A DNA stretch of 38,052 nt. Source: Gammaproteobacteria bacterium (GTDB lineage Bacteria; Pseudomonadota; Gammaproteobacteria; Steroidobacterales; GCA-2729495). The notes beneath the pieces are model-generated. The model was not told the DNA's origin. It was given only the letters and a program-made list of their open reading frames with translations, and did not search any database. Positions 27,275 through 35,268 of the stretch are shown piece by piece (within the stretch, counting starts at the first letter, position 1; each line of letters opens with the position of its first letter). Location: assembly GCA_024276095.1 (NCBI GenBank), contig JAJRXW010000280.1:1-38052 (forward strand), written 5' to 3'. Made by a program: the position numbers and the translations under genes.

Positions 27275-28441
27275 ATGGTGAGAGCGCTGAACCCGATGGA
27301 CCTTCTGGATACCCGGTCTTTGCTGAGCGATGAAGAACTGATGGTCGAGGATTCGGTGGCACGGTTCGTCGACGAGCGTGTTCTGCCCATTATCGGCGAG
27401 TGTTTTGAAACCGGCCGCATGCCATCGGAACTGATTCCCGAGATTGCCGAGCTGGGTCTTCTGGGCATCAGCCTGGAGGGTTATGAATGCGCGGGACTGA
27501 ACAGCGTCTGCTATGGCCTCGCATGCCAGCAGCTCGAACGGGGCGACAGCGGCCTGCGCAGTTTCGTGTCCGTGCAAAGCAGTCTGTGCATGTACCCGAT
27601 CCATACCTACGGGTCTGAAGAACAGAAAACCCGCTGGCTGCCGGCAATGGCCCGCGGAGAAGCCATCGGCTGTTTCGGTCTGACGGAGCCACACGGCGGT
27701 TCCGACCCGGGCAATATGAAAACCCATGCGAAGCGTGACGGGAGTGACTGGATACTCAACGGATCGAAAATGTGGATCACCAACGGCAGCATCGCCGACA
27801 TTGCCATCGTCTGGGCGATGACCGATGAAGGCGTTTGCGGGTTCCTGGTAGAAAAAGGCACACCGGGTTTCGATGCGACCGATATCAAGCACAAGATGTC
27901 GCTGCGCGCTTCGATCACTTCTTCGCTGTTTTTCGACAACGTCCGGCTGCCGGATGACAACAGGCTGCCGGGCATCACCGGGCTCAAGGGCCCCCTGAGC
28001 TGCCTGACACAGGCACGCTATGGCATCAGCTGGGGGCCGATTGGCTGCGCCCAGGCCTGTCTTCAGGAACTGATCGACTATACCGCCACAAGAAAACTGT
28101 TTGGCCGGCCGCTTGCCCACACGCAGTCCATACAGGAGCGCCTGGCCGATATGGCGCGCCGCATCACAACAGCGCAGTTACTCGCTTTGCAGCTGGGACG
28201 ATTGAAAGATGCCGGGCAACTCCACCCCAGCCAGGTCTCCCTGGCGAAATGGAACAATGTCCGCATGGCTCTGGATGTGGCCCGCGACTGTCGTGACATG
28301 CTGGGCGCCAGCGGCATCTCCACCGAGTTTTCACCCATCCGGCATATGCTGAACCTGGAAAGCGTGATTACCTACGAGGGCACTGAAAACGTGCACAAGC
28401 TGATCATCGGCAAAGAGCTGACGGGGTTCAACGCCTTCTAG
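27275..28441 (+). CDS. Acyl-CoA dehydrogenase, glutaryl-CoA dehydrogenase-like
   Basis: LRSFVSVQSSLCMYPI, GCFGLTEPHGGSDPGNMKTHA, WITNGSIADIAIVWA, YEGTENVHKLIIGKELTG; GGAG RBS before ATG at 27275; TAG stop. Confidence 0.92.
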   Translation: MVRALNPMDLLDTRSLLSDEELMVEDSVARFVDERVLPIIGECFETGRMPSELIPEIAELGLLGISLEGYECAGLNSVCYGLACQQLERGDSGLRSFVSVQSSLCMYPIHTYGSEEQKTRWLPAMARGEAIGCFGLTEPHGGSDPGNMKTHAKRDGSDWILNGSKMWITNGSIADIAIVWAMTDEGVCGFLVEKGTPGFDATDIKHKMSLRASITSSLFFDNVRLPDDNRLPGITGLKGPLSCLTQARYGISWGPIGCAQACLQELIDYTATRKLFGRPLAHTQSIQERLADMARRITTAQLLALQLGRLKDAGQLHPSQVSLAKWNNVRMALDVARDCRDMLGASGISTEFSPIRHMLNLESVITYEGTENVHKLIIGKELTGFNAF

Positions 28442-28474
28442 CCAGAAGCGGTCCCCGTCCAGTACTATACCGGG

Positions 28475-29515
28475 ATGATCGAACAACCTGGTACAGACCC
28501 TCATATGATTGCCAGCTGGGCCGTCGCTGTGGCCCAGGCACTGGATGCAAGAAACCTCGACAGCAAAGGCATTTTCGAAGAAGCCGGGATCGATCTCATT
28601 ACCGCAAGAGATCCCAATATGCGATTTCCCGCGGCCAAGATGACACAGGTATACGACCTCACCGAAAAGATCAGCGGGGATCCGGCATTCGGCCTGTCCA
28701 TTGCCCAGTTCGTTCATCCCACTTCACTGCACGCGCTTGGCTACTCCCTGTTTGCCAGCCGCACCATGGAAACGTTTTGCCGGCGGATCGTCCGCTATTT
28801 CCGCCTGGTAACGACCAATGCCATCAATCAATTTGAGGCGACCAACACCGATTTCCGGCTGATCATGATGCCGGCGATGGGCAAGGCCTCTTTCATTCCA
28901 CAGGATGCGTGGCTGGCGACCATCGTGCGCTTCGGCCGGCATATCTATCGGCCCGATTTTGCACCGATCAAAGTCGGCCTGCGACGCCCGAAGCCGAAGA
29001 AAAACAAAAATGCCTTCACGGAATATTTCAAGGCGGAGGTCGAGTTCGGCTGTGATACCAATGTATTGATATTCGACAAACAGGATATGCAGGTCCAGTT
29101 ACCGGCTGCAAATGCCGAGCTGGCCAGGCAGAACGACCAGGTCGTCCTGTCGCTTCTGGCACGGATGGATCGTGAGGATGTCATCGCACAGGTGCGCGCT
29201 TCAGTCGTTGACCTGCTGCCGTCGGGAGAATGCTCCAAGGAAAAGATCGCCGAGCGCCTGAACATGAGTGAACGCACGCTGCAGGGCCGCCTGGCCATGA
29301 AAAATACCAGCTACCGCGATCTGTTGAACGAGACGCGCAAGGAGCTGGCGGAACAGTACATCAGCCAGGGTTTGCGCTCGTTCAGCGAAGTGACCTACCT
29401 GCTGGGCTTTTCCGATATCAGCAGCTTCTCGCGCGCCTTCAGGGGCTGGACCGGCCTCTCTCCCAGCGTGTACCGGGGGCAATATCTGAAAGACAACCAG
29501 CCGAATCGTGGCTAA
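28475..29515 (+). CDS. AraC family transcriptional regulator (arabinose-binding-like N-terminal domain, OruR/ArgR-type architecture)
   Basis: C-terminal AraC HTH: KIAERLNMSERTLQGRLAMKNTSYRDLLNETRKELAEQYISQGLRSFSEVTYLLGFSDISSFSRAFRGWTGLSPSVYR. Confidence 0.92.
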   Translation: MIEQPGTDPHMIASWAVAVAQALDARNLDSKGIFEEAGIDLITARDPNMRFPAAKMTQVYDLTEKISGDPAFGLSIAQFVHPTSLHALGYSLFASRTMETFCRRIVRYFRLVTTNAINQFEATNTDFRLIMMPAMGKASFIPQDAWLATIVRFGRHIYRPDFAPIKVGLRRPKPKKNKNAFTEYFKAEVEFGCDTNVLIFDKQDMQVQLPAANAELARQNDQVVLSLLARMDREDVIAQVRASVVDLLPSGECSKEKIAERLNMSERTLQGRLAMKNTSYRDLLNETRKELAEQYISQGLRSFSEVTYLLGFSDISSFSRAFRGWTGLSPSVYRGQYLKDNQPNRG

Positions 29516-30410
29516 CTCTCCAGCGACTGACCGGAGCAGCATCAAGGTTCCCGTAAAACGGGCCGGCGACAGTCGCTACACCGACGACAGCGACTGGCTG
29601 GTAATCGAAGAGCCGCTTGAGATTCGGCTTTCCCAGTGTATTCCGGACGGGGAATATACCCACAGCGTGTCGGTCACGATGCGGACCCCGGGCGCCGACT
29701 TCGACCTGGCTGCGGGCTTTCTGCTCACAGAGGGGATCATTCATGAACTTCAGGATATTCGCGATATCGGTTATGCCACAGACCGGACTACCGGCGAACC
29801 GTCGGGAAATATCGTCGTTGTCGATATAGCGCCCGATATCGACATCGATATCGACAAACTGCAACGAAACTTTTACGCCACGTCATCATGCGGCGTCTGC
29901 GGTAAAGCCTCTCTCGAGGCGCTGTCCTGCGAGTCGTTTCACCCGGTCAGCGGCGACGAGCTGCTGATCGAACAGACTGCCCTGACTGCTCTTCCGGACA
30001 AGCTGGCAGACCACCAGACGACCTTTGCCAGGACCGGGGGATTGCATGCGGCGGCGCTGTTCGATACGCGAGGGCGTTTGCTCGACGTCAGAGAAGACGT
30101 CGGCCGGCATAATGCGGTCGACAAACTCATCGGTTCCAGGTTGCGCTCCGGCAACCTGCCGCTTTGGAACCTGGGCATCCTGACCAGCGGCCGCACCAGT
30201 TTCGAGATCCTGCAAAAAGCCCGCATGGCCGGCTGTCCAATGGTGGCCGCGGTAGGCGCACCATCGAGCCTGGCTGCAGAACTGGCCTGGGAATTCGATA
30301 TCTCACTGGTGGGCTTCCTGCGCGACGGGCGATTTAACATTTATGCCGGGCCTGCACGCATTGGATCTGCAAGCCCGGTACGCGGTTCCGGAACGCTGCC
30401 GCCGACCTGA
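29508..30410 (+). CDS. fdhD: FdhD, sulfur carrier/sulfurtransferase for molybdenum cofactor of formate dehydrogenase-type enzymes
   Basis: SSCGVCGKASLEAL, DVREDVGRHNAVDKLIG, ILTSGRTSFEILQKARMAGCPMVAAVGAPSSLA. Confidence 0.95.
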   Translation: MANSPATDRSSIKVPVKRAGDSRYTDDSDWLVIEEPLEIRLSQCIPDGEYTHSVSVTMRTPGADFDLAAGFLLTEGIIHELQDIRDIGYATDRTTGEPSGNIVVVDIAPDIDIDIDKLQRNFYATSSCGVCGKASLEALSCESFHPVSGDELLIEQTALTALPDKLADHQTTFARTGGLHAAALFDTRGRLLDVREDVGRHNAVDKLIGSRLRSGNLPLWNLGILTSGRTSFEILQKARMAGCPMVAAVGAPSSLAAELAWEFDISLVGFLRDGRFNIYAGPARIGSASPVRGSGTLPPT

Positions 30411-30463
30411 TTTCGCAGATGCGGCGGTTTTCGGTATCATTTCGCCACCATAATTAAAACAAA

Positions 30464-30489
30464 GCCCAATAACTACGCCCAATAACTAC
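30464..30489. repeat. 13-bp perfect tandem duplication (GCCCAATAACTAC x2)
   Basis: GCCCAATAACTAC at 30464-30476 and 30477-30489. Confidence 0.9.
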
Positions 30490-30541
30490 GTCCAGCGTCA
30501 TATTCTGACACCGACTATTTGCTATCGATCCGGAGTCTTTC

Positions 30542-31909
30542 ATGCCCGCAACCGTCAAGTACCTGCTCGATGAAGAGCAGATCCCCAGGTCCTGGTACAA
30601 CCTTCAGGCCGATCTTCCCGAGCCGCTGGCCCCGCCTCTTCATCCGGGCACCGGCGAACCCATAGGGCCGGCAGACCTCGAACCACTGTTCCCGATGGCG
30701 CTGATCGAGCAAGAAGTCAGCGTCGAGCGTTACATCGATATCCCCGATCCGGTCCGGGATATCTACCGCAGCTGGCGTCCGAGTCCCTTGTATCGTGCCC
30801 GGGGGCTCGAGGCGAAACTGGATACACCCGCCCGGATCTACTACAAATATGAGGGCGTCAGCCCGGCCGGCAGCCACAAGGTCAACACCTCGGTGCCCCA
30901 GGCGTTCTACAGCAAGGAAGCCGGCATCAGTCGAATCGCCACCGAGACCGGTGCAGGCCAGTGGGGTTCAGCCATGTCCTATGCTGCCGCATTGTTTGAC
31001 CTGACCGTCAAGGTGTACATGGTCAAGGTCAGCTTCAATCAAAAACCTTATCGCCGCGCCATGATGGAAACATTCGGCGCCGAGTGTGTCGCCAGCCCGA
31101 GCATGGACACGGAAGCCGGCCGGGCAATACTTGCAGCCACGCCAGATACCAGCGGCAGCCTGGGCATTGCCATCAGCGAAGCGGTTGAAGATGCGGTGCA
31201 TCGCGAGGACACAAAATATGCTCTGGGCAGCGTGCTGAATCATGTCCTGCTGCATCAGACCATCATCGGCCAGGAAGCCGAAGTACAGATGGAAATGGCG
31301 GACGATTACCCTGATATTATTGTCGGCTGTACCGGTGGCGGCAGTAATTTTGCGGGCATCGCGTTTCCGTTTATCGGCAAGCAGTTACGTGACGGCCCGC
31401 AGGTGGAAGTCATCGCCGTAGAACCCAAGGCCTGCCCGACGCTGACCCGCGGTCGCTACGCCTATGACTTTGGCGATACCGCGCACCTGACACCGATGGT
31501 CAAGATGCATACACTGGGCTCCAGCTTCGTGCCGCTTGGTTTCCATGCGGGCGGTCTGCGCTATCACGGTATGGCGCCGCTGGTCAGTCATGTGCAGGAA
31601 CTGGGGCTGCTGACACCCCGTGCCTACCACCAGCTCGAATGTTTCGAGGCCGCCGTCACTTTCGCGCGCGCGGAAGGCATCGTCCCGGCACCGGAGGCCA
31701 GCCATGCCATCAAGGGAGGCATCGACGAAGCCCTGCGCTGCAAACAGGACGGCAGGTCCCGTTCGATCCTGATCAATCTGTCCGGACACGGCTTTTTCGA
31801 CATGCAGGCTTATACCGATTACTTCGGCGGCAAACTCCAGGACGGCGTCTACGATGACAACGAGCTGGCCATGGCACTGTCCGGCCTGCCGTCGGTAAAT
31901 CAGGCCTGA
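30542..31909 (+). CDS. TrpB-like (TrpB2-type) PLP-dependent enzyme
   Basis: RPSPLYRARGLEAKLDTPARIYYKYEGVSPAGSHKVNTSV, ETGAGQWGSAMS, GCTGGGSNFAG, EPKACPTLTRGRYAYDFGDTAHLTPMVKMHTLG. Confidence 0.93.
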   Translation: MPATVKYLLDEEQIPRSWYNLQADLPEPLAPPLHPGTGEPIGPADLEPLFPMALIEQEVSVERYIDIPDPVRDIYRSWRPSPLYRARGLEAKLDTPARIYYKYEGVSPAGSHKVNTSVPQAFYSKEAGISRIATETGAGQWGSAMSYAAALFDLTVKVYMVKVSFNQKPYRRAMMETFGAECVASPSMDTEAGRAILAATPDTSGSLGIAISEAVEDAVHREDTKYALGSVLNHVLLHQTIIGQEAEVQMEMADDYPDIIVGCTGGGSNFAGIAFPFIGKQLRDGPQVEVIAVEPKACPTLTRGRYAYDFGDTAHLTPMVKMHTLGSSFVPLGFHAGGLRYHGMAPLVSHVQELGLLTPRAYHQLECFEAAVTFARAEGIVPAPEASHAIKGGIDEALRCKQDGRSRSILINLSGHGFFDMQAYTDYFGGKLQDGVYDDNELAMALSGLPSVNQA

Positions 31910-31923
31910 TCACCGGAACCGGC

Positions 31924-32817
31924 ATGTTCTCATCCATCGACGACCTCGAGCAGCAGTTTTCCGGACAGGGCTATATCGGCGACCGGCTGCTCCTGACCAG
32001 CATTTACCTCTCCGTCTCGCTGGGCGAACCGCTGTTCCTGGAAGGAGAACCGGGGGTCGGAAAAACCGAGGTCGCCAAGGTACTGTCAGCGATACTCGAT
32101 ACGGAACTGATCCGGCTGCAATGCTACGAAGGGCTGGATGCCTACACGGCATTATACGAATGGAATTACCCGCGGCAGATGCTGGAACTTCGCATGGAAG
32201 AAGCCCGCGGGATCGACAAGGCAACCATCGGCCGGGATATTTTCCGTGAGGAATTCCTGCTCAAGCGACCGTTATTGCGTGCCATCCAGACCGATGGGGA
32301 CCGGCCGCCGGTACTGCTGATCGATGATATCGATCGCTCCGATCATGAATTCGAGGCCTTCCTGCTGGAGATTCTGTCCGATTTCCAGATCACCATCCCG
32401 GAAATCGGGACCATTCGCCCCGTACACCCGCCCATTGTCGTGCTGACATCGAATCGTACCCGGGAAATTCACGATGCCCTGAAACGCCGCTGTCTGTATT
32501 ACTGGATCGACTATCCAACGCTGGAGAAAGAACTGCGCATCGTTGAATCCAGGGTCCCGGGTATTGAACAGCGACTGTCCGGGCAGATCTGCCGCTTCAT
32601 GCAAACCGTCAGGAGCCGGGACTTCTTCAAACGCCCCGGCGTTGCCGAAACCATCGACTGGGCGCATGCCCTGTTGACGCTGGGCGTCGAGGAACTGAGC
32701 GAAGAAACCGTCAACGCAACCATGGGCTGCATCCTGAAATACAAGGATGACATCGAGAAACTGCAGCACGAAGACCTTTCGCAGCTCATCATGGATGCCG
32801 GTAATACAGAATCCTGA
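31924..32817 (+). CDS. MoxR-family AAA+ ATPase (CoxD-like)
   Basis: Walker A GEPGVGKT, Walker B LLIDDIDR, sensor VLTSNRTREIHDALKRRCLYYWIDYP. Confidence 0.92.
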   Translation: MFSSIDDLEQQFSGQGYIGDRLLLTSIYLSVSLGEPLFLEGEPGVGKTEVAKVLSAILDTELIRLQCYEGLDAYTALYEWNYPRQMLELRMEEARGIDKATIGRDIFREEFLLKRPLLRAIQTDGDRPPVLLIDDIDRSDHEFEAFLLEILSDFQITIPEIGTIRPVHPPIVVLTSNRTREIHDALKRRCLYYWIDYPTLEKELRIVESRVPGIEQRLSGQICRFMQTVRSRDFFKRPGVAETIDWAHALLTLGVEELSEETVNATMGCILKYKDDIEKLQHEDLSQLIMDAGNTES

Positions 32818-32821
32818 TCCC

Positions 32822-33991
32822 ATGGTCCAGCCCGATTCTGCTGCTCACGCACCACTAGAAAAGAAACTTCTGACCCATATGCTTGAGTTCTCGAGGGAAC
32901 TCGGCGCTGCGGGTATACCCGTCGATACTGCCAATATGATCGACCTGTGCCGCTGCTTCGGTGTCGTGGACATTGGCTGCAGACAGGAATTCTATGCCGC
33001 TGCAAGAGCCAATCTCGTTTCCAGCCACGAAGATTTCCCCCGCTTCGACCAGGTATTCGAGGCCTTCTGGGAGCGGACAATCAGTGAAGCAGCATTTGAA
33101 ACGGACCGTGAAGACTCACTGGATGAGGATTCCGTGCGCAAAATGGTCAAAGCGCAGCAGCGCCTGGCCGACCAGCGCGATCAGGACCAGGCGCCCAGCG
33201 ACCGGGAGTCTTCGCATATCGAATACAGCCCCGACGAACTGCTGGCCAGAAAAGACCTGGGCAGCCTGGATGCCGCTGAGCTGGGGCGGGCCCGACAGCT
33301 GGTGGCCAAACTGATTGCGGTCATCGCCAATTACAAAAGCAGGCGACGCACTCCGGCGCGCAAAGGCAAAGATGTCAATTTTCGCCGTATGATCCGCCGC
33401 ACCGCACTCGACGGGCAGGATCTGTGCAGACTGCTGTATCGTCAACGGCGCATCCGGAAAACAAAGCTGATTCTGCTCTGCGATGTCAGCGGTTCGATGG
33501 AGCGTTACAGCCGCTTCCTGATTCAGTTCATCTGCGCGCTGAGGCACGAATTACCGGATGTGGAGGTAGCGGTATTTTCCACTCGAATGACCGTGATCAC
33601 ATCGGTGCTGGCCAGCCAGGGAACCGGGGAAGCTCTGCGGCGATTTTCCGACCGCATACCCGACTGGGCGGGCGGGACCGACATCGGCCAGTGCATCGGC
33701 GATTTCAACCGCCATTTTGCCGCGCAGATGTTACGGTCGCGAACGATTGCCGTGATTCTGAGCGATGGCTGGGACCGCGGCGATGCCGACCGGATGCAAC
33801 ACGCCATAGGCAGCCTGCGGCGCAATGTTCACCGGCTGATATGGCTTAATCCACTGCTCGGCAGTGAGAATTATCAGCCTTTGTGCCGCGGCATCCGGAC
33901 CGCCCTGCCCCACCTGGACTATTTTCTGCCGGCACATAACCTTGAAAGCCTGGGGAAGCTGGTAGCACTGCTAAAAGCGGTCTGGCGGTAA
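32822..33991 (+). CDS. VWA domain-containing CoxE-like protein
   Basis: MIDAS residues: DVSGSM, AGGTDIG, SDGWDRGD; start ATG at 32822 directly follows the MoxR gene. Confidence 0.92.
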   Translation: MVQPDSAAHAPLEKKLLTHMLEFSRELGAAGIPVDTANMIDLCRCFGVVDIGCRQEFYAAARANLVSSHEDFPRFDQVFEAFWERTISEAAFETDREDSLDEDSVRKMVKAQQRLADQRDQDQAPSDRESSHIEYSPDELLARKDLGSLDAAELGRARQLVAKLIAVIANYKSRRRTPARKGKDVNFRRMIRRTALDGQDLCRLLYRQRRIRKTKLILLCDVSGSMERYSRFLIQFICALRHELPDVEVAVFSTRMTVITSVLASQGTGEALRRFSDRIPDWAGGTDIGQCIGDFNRHFAAQMLRSRTIAVILSDGWDRGDADRMQHAIGSLRRNVHRLIWLNPLLGSENYQPLCRGIRTALPHLDYFLPAHNLESLGKLVALLKAVWR

Positions 33992-34132
33992 TGCAGCACG
34001 AACTGCCGGGGCCCGTCCACGCCCGAACAGGTGAGCGTCTGCAACCCCCCTGGGTATCGTAGCTGCTGCTGGTCCAATATGACATCCTCTATCCGCATAT
34101 CAGGCAACGCGCCTGTATTTATTCAAAACGCA

Positions 34133-34459
34133 TTACCGGAGCAAGCGGCGTTCGAGTAACGAGGGGACATCCCGGCGTCCATCAAGCACACAGTGAACAA
34201 AAACATCCTGCCCGATGACCTGGTAAATGACACGGTAGGGTTTGAAGTGGACTTCCTGATAGTCAGTGACTCCGATTCGATCCAGTTCAGGCGGCACATG
34301 TCCCCGGTTGGGAAGCGCGGATAATTCCAGGCAAAGAGACTCCAGCTGCTCAAGAACCTGAGCGGCATGCTCCGGTGAATCGTAATACGCGACATAGCGG
34401 TAGATATCTGCCAGGTCACGCTCGGCATCCTCGACGATCCGTACCCGATAGCGTTTCAC
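34133..34459 (-). CDS. RelE/ParE-family toxin of type II toxin-antitoxin system
   Basis: MKRYRVRIVEDAERDLADIYRYVA...VHFKPYRVIYQVIGQDVFVHCVLDGRRD; GTGA overlap with antitoxin stop. Confidence 0.9.
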   Translation of the reverse strand: MKRYRVRIVEDAERDLADIYRYVAYYDSPEHAAQVLEQLESLCLELSALPNRGHVPPELDRIGVTDYQEVHFKPYRVIYQVIGQDVFVHCVLDGRRDVPSLLERRLLR

Positions 34460-34737
34460 ACGTCCTGTTCTCTGATTGCTTTCCGGATGTCAGAGAATGC
34501 CTGTTTGACTGTTTTGCTGCGCCCCGCCTGCAGACTATTGCTACTCAGCGCCAGCATCTTCAACATCGCCAACGACTCCCGGGTCTGCTCGTAACTGGCG
34601 ATATCCTGGAGCACCGCCTTGGCTTCGCCATGCTGCGTAATCACCATGACCCGCCGGTTTTGGGCGACATCCCGTAAAACTTCCGCGGTATGGCTTTTCA
34701 GATAGCTGACGGGTTTGACGGATTCACTCAGCTTCAT
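34456..34737 (-). CDS. Phd/YefM-family antitoxin
   Basis: MKLSESVKPVSYLKSHTAEVLRDVAQNRRVMVITQHGEAKAVLQDIASYE. Confidence 0.9.
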   Translation of the reverse strand: MKLSESVKPVSYLKSHTAEVLRDVAQNRRVMVITQHGEAKAVLQDIASYEQTRESLAMLKMLALSSNSLQAGRSKTVKQAFSDIRKAIREQDV

Positions 34738-34877
34738 TGTGCAGATCCCTTTTGCTGATAACGACCTGAATATAGTCTTTATTTAGCACCAGTACAAGTC
34801 ACAGAGACCCAAGGCGATACAGATTCCAACTGCCAAACTTCGCCTCATCAGTGCCCGACATTCCACGCTGAAAACGA

Positions 34878-34896
34878 CAGAAACCAGAGGTTTCTG
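34878..34896. repeat. Short inverted repeat CAGAAACC-AGA-GGTTTCTG
   Basis: Perfect 8-bp arms with 3-nt loop. Confidence 0.7.
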
Positions 34897-34900
34897 CGCA

Positions 34901-34981
34901 AAACCGCAAAATAAATCTCTTGAAGCAAGAGCTGATATCTTTGAGCACATCGAATGTTTCTACAATCCACGAAGGAGATGA
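34901..34981 (+). pseudogene. C-terminal remnant of an IS3-family transposase (OrfB/DDE)
   Basis: Translation ...KSLEARADIFEHIECFYNPRRR* resembles the IS3 OrfB tail (EARADIFEYIEVFYNRQRRHS). Confidence 0.7.
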
Positions 34982-35034
34982 AAACTGGCAGCAATCAAAC
35001 GGAAAAATCGAACTTAACTCAACTGTCCGTGGTA

Positions 35035-35218
35035 TCAGGGTAAAACCCGTACGCGATTTCGGATCACGCTGCTCAGTGATTCTATGGCATTGGTGGTGTA
35101 AATGACTTTCCGGATTTCCGGTGGGAAATCAAAAATCGTAATCAGACTCGGTCGGTGCCGACGCCATATCATGCCGATGGAGGGGAACTTAGCGCCCCAT
35201 TACTCTTCCGGAGCCCCG
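35035..35218 (-). pseudogene. Degenerate IS256-family (Mutator) transposase fragment
   Basis: Translation APEE*WGAKFPSIGMIWRRHRPSLITIFDFPPEIRKVIYTTNAIESLSSVIRN; the FPPEIRKVIYTTNAIESL block is diagnostic; internal stop and no flanking transposase. Confidence 0.88.
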
Positions 35219-35268
35219 CACGTTCTTGCTATTCGCCATGGACGTAATGACTATCGTAGGGGCCAGGT

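Noticed and set aside
28441-28475. Acyl-CoA dehydrogenase TAG stop is in frame with the AraC gene 11 codons later, suggesting a readthrough fusion
   Set aside because: One-in-three frame chance over a very short gap, the domains are not a known fusion, and the AraC gene has its own ATG. Treated as coincidence.
29835-29857. DIDIDIDK low-complexity stretch in FdhD (gatatcgacatcgatatcgac)
   Set aside because: Short in-frame repeat in a likely loop before the conserved SSCGVCGK motif; probably benign slippage variation.
33919-34107. 62-aa minus-strand ORF between the CoxE-like gene and the TA module
   Set aside because: Overlaps the 3' end of the VWA gene, has no recognisable motif, and no clear RBS.
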